From assembly GCA_947449015.1 (NCBI GenBank), contig CANFQA010000010.1:1-64000 (forward strand): 64,000 nucleotides of DNA. The letters run 5' to 3'. The notes below the pieces were generated by a model. That model was not told where the DNA came from. It worked only from the letters and a program-made list of their open reading frames with translations, and searched no databases. A program made the position numbers and the translations under genes. Origin of the DNA: Microthrixaceae bacterium. GTDB lineage: Bacteria > Actinomycetota > Acidimicrobiia > Acidimicrobiales > Acidimicrobilacustridaceae. Below are positions 16,607 through 25,627 of the stretch, piece after piece; position 1 is the stretch's first letter, and every line of letters begins with the position of its first letter.

Positions 16607-19096
16607 ATGGCAGCGAGGGCACCGAAGGGTTCCAAGGCCGACAAGGTCGTTCCGGTCGAGGACTACGAGCACGCCGGGGCGAAGCGGACCAACAACCCGC
16701 CCGCAGGTCTGGCACATCTCGACAAGGACGAGACGCCGGTGAAGCGCCTCTCCTACGACCCCCACCTCGACCCGCAGATGGTCTGGGCAGGCAAGGCCGA
16801 GCGTTCAGAGGTCGACGTCCCCGCACCGTCGATCCATGTTCACGAGGAACTCTCCGCCCAGAAGATCGTCGGCTCGGTGCGTCGTCAGCGCCTACAGCAG
16901 CCGCTGTTCGACGTTGATGCACTCGACCCGGACAAGGCCGTCGAGTTCTACCAACACGACATGAACTGGTCGAACCGCATGATCCTCGGCGACTCACTCA
17001 CCGTGATGTCGAGCCTGCTTGAGCGCGAGCGCATGGCCGGAACGGTGCAGTGCGTCTTTATGGACCCGCCCTACGGCATCAAGTACCAAAGCAACTTCCA
17101 ACCCGGCATCGGGAACCGAAACGTCACCGACGGCAAGGATGACGACCTCACTCGGGAACCCGAGATGATCCAGGCCTACCGCGACACGTGGGAACTCGGG
17201 ATCCACTCGTATCTCACCTATCTTCGCGACCGAATGCAGGTTGCCCGTGAACTCCTTGCCGAGTCCGGTTCGATCTTCGTGCAGATCGGTGAGGAGAACG
17301 TGCACCGCGTTCGAGCGCTACTGGATGAGGTCTTTGACGCCGAGAATTTTGTAAGCCAGATCACGTTCCGAACTGCAGGTGGCGCTGGCTCACCAGGTGA
17401 ACTGAAGAACCTTCCGGCAACCTGCAATTACCTACTTTGGTATGCAAAATCGAAATCTACGATGACTTATCGTCAACTGTACCTAGCCAAGTCAGAAGGA
17501 AAGTCAACCCTAGACGCCTACTCGTGGCTTGAACTACCGGATGGATCGCGGAGGAGGATGAGCAGCGAAGAAAAGTCCTCGCAGAAATTTCCCGATGGCT
17601 CGCGAGTCTTTCAGCCCAGCAATCTGACATCTCAGAGTGGCGTTGACACAACTAGATTCCCCGTGGATTTCGAAGGTCGTCAATTCACCCCAGGTGGTGC
17701 AGTGTGGAAGACCTCACAACAGGGGATGGAGCGACTGATCGCCGCTAATCGCCTTTGCGTCGCTGGCTCCACCTTGCGTTACGTTCGGTATCTGGACGAC
17801 TTCAGCGCAATCCCGCTCGTCAACATCTGGGATGACACGATTACAAGCGGATTTGCTTCCGACAAGAGATACGTCGTTCAGACAAACCCAAAAGTCATCG
17901 CTCGCTGCATCATGATGACAACTGACCCAGGAGACCTAGTTCTCGACCCGACTTGCGGGTCTGGAACCTCCGCCTATGTGGCGGAGCAGTTCGGCCGACG
18001 CTGGATCACAGTCGATACCTCCCGTGTCGCAATGTCGATCGCTCGCGAACGGATTCTCACCTCGACTTTCCCGTACTACGAACTCCGTGACCCGAGTCAG
18101 GATGTAGACGGTGGGTTCATCTACCGAGGACTTGACCGTGTGACCCTCCGCTCTATTGCGCGGGGGGAAGAACCGGAGAAAGTCACTCTGGTCGACCAGC
18201 CAAAGGTCGATTTGAAGAAGACCCGGGTGTCCGGGCCGTTCACGGTCGAGGCACTCTCCCGCTACGCGGTCAACCCGACAGATGAAGCGCCCGCCGCGCC
18301 AGTCGACTGGGATACCGCTTCAGACCACGTCGAGATCCTCCTCGATGCGCTCCGGACCCAAGGGATCCCGAGGCCTGGGTCGAAGCCAGCAACGATCGTC
18401 TCCCTCACCTCGCTCGCCGCTGCTGGGTCTCTCCAAGCGGAAGGCGTGGTCGAACTCGACGGAAGACAGGCCCGGTTCGCCGTTTCGCTCGGCCCGCAGT
18501 TCGGTGCGGTCACGATGGGTCAGGTCTCCGATGCCCTGCGGTCCTCCATCGGGTTCGACCTGGTTGTGTTCGCAGGTTTCGCAGTGTCAGCCGATGCGCA
18601 GGAGAAACTCGGTACCGGCAAGATTGGTGGCACCGACGTGGCACTACTGCTCGCCAACCCTGACCTCCTCGTCGGCGATCTTCTCAAGAATACGAAGGCA
18701 TCCCAGACCTTCCGTCTCTACGCAGCGCCAGATGTGAAGGTGACTCGGGACCCGGAGGGTTTCCGCGCTGAAGTGCTCGGGGTGGACTCCTTCGACGCGA
18801 TGACCGGAGACGTCACGTCCTTCGGGAAGTCGGGCATTCAGGCTTGGTTCCTTGATGACGACTACGACGGCAACGTGTTCCGGGTCTCACAGGCCTTCTT
18901 CCCCGTGACCGACTCGTGGGACAAGTTGAGCCGAGCACTGCGCGGCACCGTCGACGAGGACCTCGTGGAGGAACTCCATTCGTGGCGTTCACTCCCGTTC
19001 GACGAGGGCGACCACAAGCGGATCGCCGTTCGGGTCATCGCCAACGACGGCAACGCCTCCGAGGTCATCGTGTCGCTTTCCGAGGTGGGGAAGTGA
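16607..19096 (+). CDS. mod: type III restriction-modification DNA methyltransferase (Mod)
   Basis: The 829-residue protein is a beta-class N6-adenine or N4-cytosine methyltransferase: the catalytic DPPY motif at 153-156 comes before the AdoMet-binding motif LDPTCGSGT at about 446-454. The region between (about 245-440) is the target recognition domain. It is visibly richer in A/T codons than the rest. Type III Mod both methylates and recognises the site for Res. The protein is longer than typical Mod proteins of about 600-680 residues because of a C-terminal extension (about 500-829) of unclear role. The ATG at 16607 follows GAAGG. Its stop overlaps the res start in GTGA. Confidence 0.93.
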   Translation: MAARAPKGSKADKVVPVEDYEHAGAKRTNNPPAGLAHLDKDETPVKRLSYDPHLDPQMVWAGKAERSEVDVPAPSIHVHEELSAQKIVGSVRRQRLQQPLFDVDALDPDKAVEFYQHDMNWSNRMILGDSLTVMSSLLERERMAGTVQCVFMDPPYGIKYQSNFQPGIGNRNVTDGKDDDLTREPEMIQAYRDTWELGIHSYLTYLRDRMQVARELLAESGSIFVQIGEENVHRVRALLDEVFDAENFVSQITFRTAGGAGSPGELKNLPATCNYLLWYAKSKSTMTYRQLYLAKSEGKSTLDAYSWLELPDGSRRRMSSEEKSSQKFPDGSRVFQPSNLTSQSGVDTTRFPVDFEGRQFTPGGAVWKTSQQGMERLIAANRLCVAGSTLRYVRYLDDFSAIPLVNIWDDTITSGFASDKRYVVQTNPKVIARCIMMTTDPGDLVLDPTCGSGTSAYVAEQFGRRWITVDTSRVAMSIARERILTSTFPYYELRDPSQDVDGGFIYRGLDRVTLRSIARGEEPEKVTLVDQPKVDLKKTRVSGPFTVEALSRYAVNPTDEAPAAPVDWDTASDHVEILLDALRTQGIPRPGSKPATIVSLTSLAAAGSLQAEGVVELDGRQARFAVSLGPQFGAVTMGQVSDALRSSIGFDLVVFAGFAVSADAQEKLGTGKIGGTDVALLLANPDLLVGDLLKNTKASQTFRLYAAPDVKVTRDPEGFRAEVLGVDSFDAMTGDVTSFGKSGIQAWFLDDDYDGNVFRVSQAFFPVTDSWDKLSRALRGTVDEDLVEELHSWRSLPFDEGDHKRIAVRVIANDGNASEVIVSLSEVGK

Positions 19097-21840
19097 GCAC
19101 CACAACTCAGGCGGGGCAGGTGATCGATGGCAATCCGATCATCAACGATGCGTTTATCGAACCGACGCGCCACTGGTACTTCGGTGGGGTCTCACCTGAA
19201 CTGACCGACGGTCGACGGCTCGCTGGCTACCTCGCACCCTCTCCGGATCAGACGCTCCGCATCACCGACGAACTGATCCCGCTCGAAACAGTGAATGACC
19301 TCCGCGGCCGGGTCCGACACTGGCGTGAAGACGGCTACCCCGGCCTCACCATGGTCACCCGTGACCTCTTCCGTCACTGGTTCGACGACGAGCGCAGGCT
19401 CACGAACACTCGGCCGTTCTTCTGCCAACAGGAAGCGGTCGAGACAATCGCCTTCCTCGTCGAGGCGGCCGATCATCTGAAGGTTGGGGTGAAGGTCCCA
19501 GCCTCCGGCGAGGCGTACACGCGCTGGGCGGTGAAGATGGCCACTGGCACCGGGAAGACCATGGTCATGGCTCTGCTCACGGCATGGTCAGGTCTGAACA
19601 AGGTCGCCAACCGCCAGGACACTCGATTCACTGACCAGATCCTCGTCGTATGCCCGAACCTCACGGTGCGCGATCGACTCTCCGGTGCAGACGGTCTCGA
19701 CCCGAAGCATCCAGAGGCGGTCTACGCCGGATTCGATCTTGTACCTCCGCAGTATTCGAAACTGCTCGGTCAGGTGAAGGTGCAGGTCATGAACTGGCAC
19801 CAACTCGCGCCGAAGGAGGACCCGAAGCGGTCCGTGCTCAAACGCGGACGCGAGAGCGACGCGGCGTTCTGCAAGCGGGTTCTCACCGACCTTTCCCCCA
19901 CCGGCCGGATCATGGTGCTCAACGACGAAGCCCACCATGCGTACCGATTCCCCGCAGACGTGAAGGTGAGCAGAGAGAACGCTGACGAACTCCGTGAGGC
20001 GACGATCTGGATCGACGGACTGGAGAAGATCGACCGCCATCGGGAGATCCTCCGTGCAGTCGACTGCTCAGCGACCCCGATGTATCCCGGTTCGTTCAAG
20101 GACCGCGCATGGACCCCGTTCGAGTGGATTGTGTCGGACTTCGCTCTCGTCGATGCGATCGAGTCCGGTCTGGTGAAGATCCCCAGAACTCCGACGGCCG
20201 ATAACACCGGCGAGGCGATCCCGAAGTACCGGAACCTCTGGGAGCACATTAAGAAGACCCTGCCGAAGCGCAACGAGGCCGAAGAGGACTCCCACCCGCT
20301 CACCGACTACCTCGCCGAGGCCGATGGCCCCCTGAAGCAACTCTCAGGGGCTTGGGAGGAGACCTTCACCTCGTGGGAGGAGGCTGGACGCAAGGTCCCG
20401 CCGGTGATGATCGCTATCTGTCACGACACCGCTGTGGCCCGTCTCCTCGAACGACACATCGCCGATCTTGGCGAAGCCAGTCCGCTGCTCGTAAATCCGA
20501 AAGACGGCCCTCCCGTCACGATCCGGATCGACTCCGATGCACTGACGAAAGCCGAGTCCGGAGACGGCACCGCTGATGCCGAAGCGATCCGTGAACTCGT
20601 GGCGACGGTCGGCAAAGTTGGCAAGCCCGGGGCGGACGTGCGTTGTCTCGTGAGCGTGGCGATGCTCTCCGAGGGTTGGGACGCTCGGAACGTCACTCAC
20701 ATCCTCGGCCTCCGAGCGTTCGCGTCGCAGTTGCTCTGCGAGCAGGTCGTGGGTCGAGGCCTTCGTCGCAGCGACTACTCGGATCTCTCCCAGCCCGAAT
20801 ACGTCGACGTCTACGGGGTCCCGTTCCAGTTGCTTCCGATGGCGAAGGCCACCGGCGGCAAGCCCACTGCTCCACCCGATTACACCAACGTCCACACGAT
20901 GAAGGACCGCCCCGACCTTCGGGTCCAGTTCCCGCGACTGGTTCAGGTCGTCCCTGCGATCGAGGACACGCTCGATGTCGACTTTGATGCGATCGAACCC
21001 ATCCGAGTCGACCCGCAGTTCGACCCGACGGACACCTACGTCGAGTTCGACCTCGGGACTCCACATGCAGGGATGGGTGGTCAGACCCAGGACCGAGAGC
21101 GGGCCTATGAGAACTTCCGTATCCAGCGTCTGCTCTTCAGAGTCGCCGCAGGGCTGATCGAGCCATATGAGAAGCCGTGGCTGTTCCCGCAGGCTCTGCA
21201 GATCGCCGAACGAGTCGTCCGGCCGGTCAGCGAAGGCGGGAAGATCCTCTATGACGAAGGCGTCGACCCGAGAGAGGTCTGCAACCTCCGCTACCTCACG
21301 GTGATCCGAGAGCGACTCGGCGCAGCACTCAGAGCAGGCGAGGGACCGGAGCGGTTCCTGCCCGCCCTCGACGAATACCAGCCGATCGGCTCCACTGATT
21401 CGCTCAGTTTCTCCTCACCGACCGACAAGTGCGTCCCGGCAGCGAAGAGCCATCTCTCGCACGCCGTCGTCGACTCGGGGCTGGAGCGCAAGATGTGCGC
21501 CGTGCTCGACGCCCACGAGGAGGTCGTGGCGTGGGTGAAGAACCACAAACTGTTCCTGGAGATCCCGTATCTCTACTTCGGGACGACCTATCGCTACCGG
21601 CCTGACTTCGTCGTGCGACTACTGGACGGGCGCACGATCCTGCTCGAAGGCAAGGGTGTCGCCGACGAGAAGGACGACGCTAAGGCCACCGCCGCCCGGC
21701 GATGGGTCGAAGCGGTCAACGAGTGGAACGGCCTCGGCGAATGGGTACACGACATCTGCTACGAACCGGCGAAACTCGCCAACCGGATCAACGAGATCGC
21801 CGCCTCATCTACTCGAAAGCCAGAACGAGTCTCGCCCTAG
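19093..21840 (+). CDS. res: type III restriction endonuclease/helicase (Res)
   Basis: The 915-residue protein starts at a GTG at 19093 that overlaps the mod stop. It is a superfamily 2 helicase: ATGTGKT Walker A near residue 150, the DEAH box in LNDEAHH near 278, the SAT motif near 325 and QVVGRGLRR motif VI near 550. The C-terminal region holds a PD-(D/E)xK-like nuclease site: PDF near 836 and EGK near 851. With Mod it should cleave DNA after ATP-driven communication between two unmethylated sites. All motifs are intact, so the system looks functional. Confidence 0.93.
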   Translation: MSTTTQAGQVIDGNPIINDAFIEPTRHWYFGGVSPELTDGRRLAGYLAPSPDQTLRITDELIPLETVNDLRGRVRHWREDGYPGLTMVTRDLFRHWFDDERRLTNTRPFFCQQEAVETIAFLVEAADHLKVGVKVPASGEAYTRWAVKMATGTGKTMVMALLTAWSGLNKVANRQDTRFTDQILVVCPNLTVRDRLSGADGLDPKHPEAVYAGFDLVPPQYSKLLGQVKVQVMNWHQLAPKEDPKRSVLKRGRESDAAFCKRVLTDLSPTGRIMVLNDEAHHAYRFPADVKVSRENADELREATIWIDGLEKIDRHREILRAVDCSATPMYPGSFKDRAWTPFEWIVSDFALVDAIESGLVKIPRTPTADNTGEAIPKYRNLWEHIKKTLPKRNEAEEDSHPLTDYLAEADGPLKQLSGAWEETFTSWEEAGRKVPPVMIAICHDTAVARLLERHIADLGEASPLLVNPKDGPPVTIRIDSDALTKAESGDGTADAEAIRELVATVGKVGKPGADVRCLVSVAMLSEGWDARNVTHILGLRAFASQLLCEQVVGRGLRRSDYSDLSQPEYVDVYGVPFQLLPMAKATGGKPTAPPDYTNVHTMKDRPDLRVQFPRLVQVVPAIEDTLDVDFDAIEPIRVDPQFDPTDTYVEFDLGTPHAGMGGQTQDRERAYENFRIQRLLFRVAAGLIEPYEKPWLFPQALQIAERVVRPVSEGGKILYDEGVDPREVCNLRYLTVIRERLGAALRAGEGPERFLPALDEYQPIGSTDSLSFSSPTDKCVPAAKSHLSHAVVDSGLERKMCAVLDAHEEVVAWVKNHKLFLEIPYLYFGTTYRYRPDFVVRLLDGRTILLEGKGVADEKDDAKATAARRWVEAVNEWNGLGEWVHDICYEPAKLANRINEIAASSTRKPERVSP

Positions 21841-21853
21841 GTCAGGGGTCGGC

Positions 21854-22093
21854 TCAGCGGCTGTTCCCGCCTGCACTGAGCCGCCGTCGGATCTCGTCGA
21901 GGCGCCGCTTCTGGTCGCCACGACGCTTTACGGGGGTGTCATTGAGCACGCTTCCGGCTCTCCCACGCCGGGACCCACCCCCGTCACGGTCACGATCCAA
22001 CCGGTCGGCGAGGACCTTGCGGTATTGCTCGACGGTCAGTCCACGTGCTTCTGCCTCAGCGCGGAACTTCGCCTTCGATTTTGGACTCGCCAC
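21854..22093 (-). CDS. small basic hypothetical protein at the right end of the element
   Basis: A 79-residue, Arg/Lys-rich protein with a GTG start at 22093, convergent to res with 13 bases between the stops. The N-terminal part (KAKFRAEAEARGLTVEQYRK) looks like a short helix pair, and the middle is Gly/Arg-rich and probably disordered. I do not recognise a family. Coding status is plausible because the frame fills the gap between res and attR, but the ribosome site is weak. A role in controlling the restriction system or in element maintenance is conceivable and unsupported. Confidence 0.45.
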   Translation of the reverse strand: MASPKSKAKFRAEAEARGLTVEQYRKVLADRLDRDRDGGGSRRGRAGSVLNDTPVKRRGDQKRRLDEIRRRLSAGGNSR

Positions 22094-22232
22094 GTTCTCA
22101 GCCTACGACGGACGCGCTCAGCCACTGCTCAGCCACCGTCTTGGGACACGGTGCATCTTCGTGACACAACTCAACAGCAGAACCCCTTGTACCATTGGGG
22201 TTTCCACAAGCAGAGCCGACGTCTAGCAGTAC

Positions 22233-22275
22233 CTACGGATCAGAAGGTTGGGGGTTCGAGTCCCTCCGAGCGCGC
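22233..22275 (+). repeat. attR (43-bp direct repeat of the tRNA-Arg 3' half)
   Basis: Exact copy of 14214-14256. It holds the anticodon-loop-to-acceptor part of tRNA-Arg without the 5' half. After the repeat the sequence reads CTG instead of the CCA end seen at attL, and continues into host sequence with a terminator-like stem. Confidence 0.95.
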
Positions 22276-22299
22276 TGCAGAGTTGCAGGTCAGAACGCT

Positions 22300-22325
22300 G
22301 AAGCCGATCCCCGCGGGTCGGCTTC
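22300..22325 (+). terminator. stem-loop after attR, probably the original tRNA-Arg terminator
   Basis: GAAGCCGA (22300-22307) pairs with TCGGCTTC (22318-22325) around a GC-rich centre that can pair further. Before integration it would have stood about 25 bases after the tRNA-Arg gene. Confidence 0.6.
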
Positions 22326-22403
22326 TGTGCGTTTCGGGGGAATTGTGGGGGGATGATGCCAAAACCACCAGCACAGCGGCGCGGTCCGCAGCCGCAGGAG
22401 AGT

Positions 22404-23300
22404 TCAGTCGGAGCTTCGACGGGTGTGGGTCTCGATTGCGGCGCAGAGGACTGGCCAGAGCGCCTCCGGTCGATCGTGTCCCATGTCGGGAACAATCAGC
22501 AGTTCGGCTCCCGGAATCACTTCAGCGGTGCGCCGGCCCCCGCTCACATCAATCAACGTGTCGTCGGTTCCGTGAATGACCAGCACGGGGAGGCGCAGCC
22601 CGGCGAGCTCGCTCTCCAGCGACCCGGTGGCCAGCAGGGCGGCAAGCTGACGGGTGGTCCCGGTAGGGCAGAGCCCCCGGTCGTAGCTCGCTGCGGCAAG
22701 AGCAGCGGCGCTGGATTCGTCGAAGTATCGCTTCGATGCCCAAACCCGACTACTAGCGACAGTGTCAGCGATGAACCCGTCCCGGTCGGAGGAGGCCGGT
22801 TTCATGAGAGCCGCGAACGCATCAGGTGTCGACTGCCCCACCTCCGACGATCCAGTCGATGACATCATCGACGTCAGCGTCGTGACGATGCCCGGGTGCC
22901 GGATCGCGATCAGTTGCGCAACCATGCCTCCCATCGACGCCCCGACCACATGCACCTGGTCGAGACCAAGTGCAGCGATGAGATCTGCAGCATCGTCCGC
23001 GAGATCCTCAAGGCGATATGGGGCAAGGTCCCGAACGGCCTCGAGATCGCCGACCATGGCGGCACTGATGAGCGCACCCATGTCAACTGGGAACTGTTCG
23101 AACTTCGAGGACAGGCCAGTGTCCCTGTTGTCGAACCGGATCACGAACCGGCCCCGGCGGGCGAGTTCTTCACAGAAGCCACTGTTCCACGCCAGAAGTT
23201 GAGCGCCGAACCCAGCGACCAGAAGCACCGGCGGATCGGAGCGGTCGCCAAAAGTCTCGTATTCAAGGTCGATAGAGCCGGGCAGATTGACCTTGGACAT
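22404..23300 (-). CDS. alpha/beta hydrolase
   Basis: The protein has 298 residues from the ATG at 23300, which follows a GGAG ribosome site. It is a classic single-domain alpha/beta hydrolase: LVAGFGAQLLAW near residue 25, the nucleophile elbow GASMGGM, an Asp in HGTDDTLIDV and a His in PDMGHD near the C-terminus. Helices between the nucleophile and Asp form a cap. Cytosolic, with no signal peptide. The family covers esterases, haloperoxidase-like and lactone-cleaving enzymes, so the substrate is open. It is divergent from the TPR gene at 23442. Confidence 0.87.
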   Translation of the reverse strand: MSKVNLPGSIDLEYETFGDRSDPPVLLVAGFGAQLLAWNSGFCEELARRGRFVIRFDNRDTGLSSKFEQFPVDMGALISAAMVGDLEAVRDLAPYRLEDLADDAADLIAALGLDQVHVVGASMGGMVAQLIAIRHPGIVTTLTSMMSSTGSSEVGQSTPDAFAALMKPASSDRDGFIADTVASSRVWASKRYFDESSAAALAAASYDRGLCPTGTTRQLAALLATGSLESELAGLRLPVLVIHGTDDTLIDVSGGRRTAEVIPGAELLIVPDMGHDRPEALWPVLCAAIETHTRRSSD

Positions 23301-23441
23301 GTTGGTTTCTCCGTTCCCTTCCAGACGGTAACAGGACCGCCCATGAACTACCGACAGATCGCGAGCCGCCAGCGCACCCGGGTGACACATTGAGGTGTGG
23401 CGAAATAGCCTCGTGCCCATCACCAGCACAGAGGAAGCAAA

Positions 23442-24752
23442 GTGACCTCAGCCCGCCCAGAAGACCTTTACGGCCTGAAGCTCAGTACTTCAGATGAAGC
23501 GGCATCTTCCTATAACGACGCGCTCGGACGAATCCTTCGGTTGGAGTCAGATCCTCACGAACCGCTCCTCGAGGCCGTCACCATCGATCCTGAGTTCGCC
23601 CTCGGCCATCTCGCCCTCGGAGTGCTCAGCCATGAGTTCGGAATTGATGACCAGACGTCCCAATATCTCGCCAGGGCAAGAGCACTCCTTGCGAATACGA
23701 CAGTTCGCGAACGTCAATTCATCCACGCCTATGAACAGCGAGTTTCTGGCGATTACGCGCCGCTGCTCGCCTATCTCCTCGACCACCCTCGTGACGTGCT
23801 CGGCGTGAGCATCGCCATTCCGACGATCGCGTTCTCTGGCGCGTATGACGTCGCCGACGATGCGTGGATCGCACTCGAAGAAATGGCTTCACACTTCACG
23901 AGCGACTGGTGGTACGACGGGATGATGGCATTCGCCCGCCAAGACCAAGGCCGCATGGATGAGGCTCGAGACTTGGCTGAACGCTCGTTGGCAACCGAAC
24001 CACGCGGCGGCAATGCCGCCCACGCCGCGGCGCACGTCTACCTGGAGACTGGCAACCATGAGTTGGGGCTCGGGTGGATCAATGGATGGATCTCGTCTGC
24101 CGGCCAAGACGCCGCTCATCGTTGTCACTTCTCGTGGCATGCGGCGCTCTACGAACTCAGCCTCAACGATCTGGACGCTGTTGCACGTCGTTTCACCCGA
24201 GAACTCAGTCCACAGGTTGTCAACGGAGCACGAGCACTGATCGATTCCGCGTCGCTGCTCTTCCGAGCACTCACTGAGGACGTCACTGTTCCTTCTGCTG
24301 ATGCGGAAGCAGTGCTCAAAGCAGCAGGTCTGAATCTCACCCAACCTGAGACCCCCTTCATGGCGTTTCACTGTGGTCTTGGCCTTGCACTGGTCAGTGA
24401 TATTTCCGGCCTTCATGAACTCGGCGCGTACCTCAACACCTGGGAGCCCTCACCAGTCCGGTCAACGCTGCTCACCTTCACATCCGCACTCATCGCTTCC
24501 TGTGAAGGCGACCCCAGTACGGCAGCCGATCTGCTCTTGGGAGTCCACCATCAACTCACGCCTATCGGAGGCAGCTACGCACAGCGGAGTGTCGCCATTG
24601 ATCTCGCTATCTCCTCATTGTGTCAAGCAGGTCGAGGCGTAGAGGCCGCAGAACTCCTCGAGGCGAGACTTGCTCGTCGAGCGCGACCTCGCGATGAGGT
24701 GCTACTCCAACGAGCTCGTCACGCCACCTCGGGCACCTCGAACGAGAGCTAA
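23442..24752 (+). CDS. TPR-repeat protein, TTC38-like
   Basis: The 436-residue protein is largely alpha-helical with TPR-like pairs, for example ALGHLALGVLSHEFG, AFARQDQGRMDEARDLAERS and AAAHVYLETGNHELGLGWI. The segment HFSWHAALYELSLNDLDAV resembles the HxxWHxALFxLE signature of the TTC38 family. Members are cytosolic and their biochemical role is not established. The GTG at 23442 follows GAGGA. There is no DNA-binding or catalytic motif. The stop lies five bases from that of the convergent TauE/SafE permease. Confidence 0.75.
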   Translation: MTSARPEDLYGLKLSTSDEAASSYNDALGRILRLESDPHEPLLEAVTIDPEFALGHLALGVLSHEFGIDDQTSQYLARARALLANTTVRERQFIHAYEQRVSGDYAPLLAYLLDHPRDVLGVSIAIPTIAFSGAYDVADDAWIALEEMASHFTSDWWYDGMMAFARQDQGRMDEARDLAERSLATEPRGGNAAHAAAHVYLETGNHELGLGWINGWISSAGQDAAHRCHFSWHAALYELSLNDLDAVARRFTRELSPQVVNGARALIDSASLLFRALTEDVTVPSADAEAVLKAAGLNLTQPETPFMAFHCGLGLALVSDISGLHELGAYLNTWEPSPVRSTLLTFTSALIASCEGDPSTAADLLLGVHHQLTPIGGSYAQRSVAIDLAISSLCQAGRGVEAAELLEARLARRARPRDEVLLQRARHATSGTSNES

Positions 24753-24756
24753 CCGC

Positions 24757-25476
24757 TCAGCCAACAAGCGCCCACATAGCTCTGCCAAGGGCAACGGTTG
24801 CCACGAGACCAATGGTGACGACCGTCGTGGTCCGGGCAGAACTTGGACTCAAGAATTGGCGGGCAAACTGACCGAGCAGCGTCCCGACCAGAATGCAACC
24901 GAACGCTCCAGCAAGCCAAAGAGCTGAAACTGCGGGAAGCCCGAGAAACGGCAGGCTGGCGATGTTCAAGAGGGCAAAACAACTCTGCAGGGTTCTGACA
25001 TAGTCCCCCTCCTCAAGGTCGAGATGGATGAGAAAGGACGCGAGCGGCGGACCACCAACGCCTCCATAGGAGTTGACCGTGCCGCTCCACAGTGCGGCCA
25101 ACGGGGCCCCCACTCTCTGGCCACGCGGCTTCCACCACAACAGCACGCCAAGCGATGAGAGCGACGACGTGGCAACAACAACAGGGCGCCACTGTTCTCC
25201 CATGAGCGAGGAGAGCAGGAGCCCCAAGGCCACTCCGGCAATGAGGCCGGGAAGAAGCCGACGAACAAGGCCCCATTGGATGTTGCCTTCAACTCGCCAG
25301 AGCATCAACGAGTTCTGACTGAGGGCAAGCAGATTCACCAGCCCGATTGCGCCAGCGCCAGGAATGGCTTGGGTCAATACCGGTGCAGCAATCAGCGAGA
25401 AACCAACCCCACTCATCCCTTGGACAAAAGCGGAAGCGACGAGAGCCACCACCACAACTGGATCAAGCGAGAGCAT
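24757..25476 (-). CDS. TauE/SafE (TSUP) family permease
   Basis: The 239-residue protein has about eight hydrophobic segments and the TSUP signature near the N-terminus (FVQGMSGVGFSLIAAPVL) with a repeated form in the second half (GTVNSYGGVGGPPLASFLI). TSUP proteins export or import sulfite, sulfonates or organic anions across the inner membrane. The substrate is unknown. The start at 25476 is divergent from the substrate-binding lipoprotein at 25628, and the gap between them holds a strong inverted repeat that could control either gene. Confidence 0.87.
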   Translation of the reverse strand: MLSLDPVVVVALVASAFVQGMSGVGFSLIAAPVLTQAIPGAGAIGLVNLLALSQNSLMLWRVEGNIQWGLVRRLLPGLIAGVALGLLLSSLMGEQWRPVVVATSSLSSLGVLLWWKPRGQRVGAPLAALWSGTVNSYGGVGGPPLASFLIHLDLEEGDYVRTLQSCFALLNIASLPFLGLPAVSALWLAGAFGCILVGTLLGQFARQFLSPSSARTTTVVTIGLVATVALGRAMWALVG

Positions 25477-25543
25477 CCCGACCTCGGGTTTCTGCGACTA
25501 GGCCATGACTCTTGGCCAAATGGTTCCGCCTGTGAACGAACTA

Positions 25544-25576
25544 TTTCTCATACTGTACGGAGTTCAGTATGAGAAA
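25544..25576. promoter_or_regulatory. 12-bp perfect inverted repeat, operator candidate
   Basis: TTTCTCATACTG (25544-25555) and CAGTATGAGAAA (25565-25576) are perfect inverted arms with a 9-base spacer. The site lies between the divergent permease and lipoprotein genes, about 50 bases before the lipoprotein GTG. The symmetry and AT-rich arms fit a dimeric repressor site. No T tract follows, so a terminator is unlikely. Confidence 0.6.
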
Positions 25577-25627
25577 CTACCAGAGGCGCTTTCTTCCCTC
25601 GCGCCGACCGCAACTGAGGAGCATGAC

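Larger units (their letters stand above)
14214..22275 (+). mobile_element. tRNA-Arg-integrated element of about 8 kb with a type III restriction-modification system
   Basis: The element lies between two exact 43-bp copies of the tRNA-Arg 3' half. From left to right it holds an excisionase-like gene, a tyrosine integrase, a small-terminase-like HTH gene, mod, res and a small convergent gene. All but the last are on the forward strand, with overlapping or tightly spaced ends. Excision between the repeats would give a circle of 8019 bp and restore the tRNA gene. No conjugation, replication or capsid genes are visible, so it may be a satellite-like or defence-carrying integrative element rather than a full phage. 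Whether it still excises is unknown. Confidence 0.93.

Noticed and set aside
22094-22232. Possible further gene at the right end of the element
   Set aside because: No frame with a start signal fits between the small reverse gene and attR; it is probably an attachment-site arm region.
14214-22275. Whole region considered as a defective prophage
   Set aside because: Apart from int, xis and one terminase-like small protein there are no phage structural or lysis genes, so an integrative element or satellite fits better.
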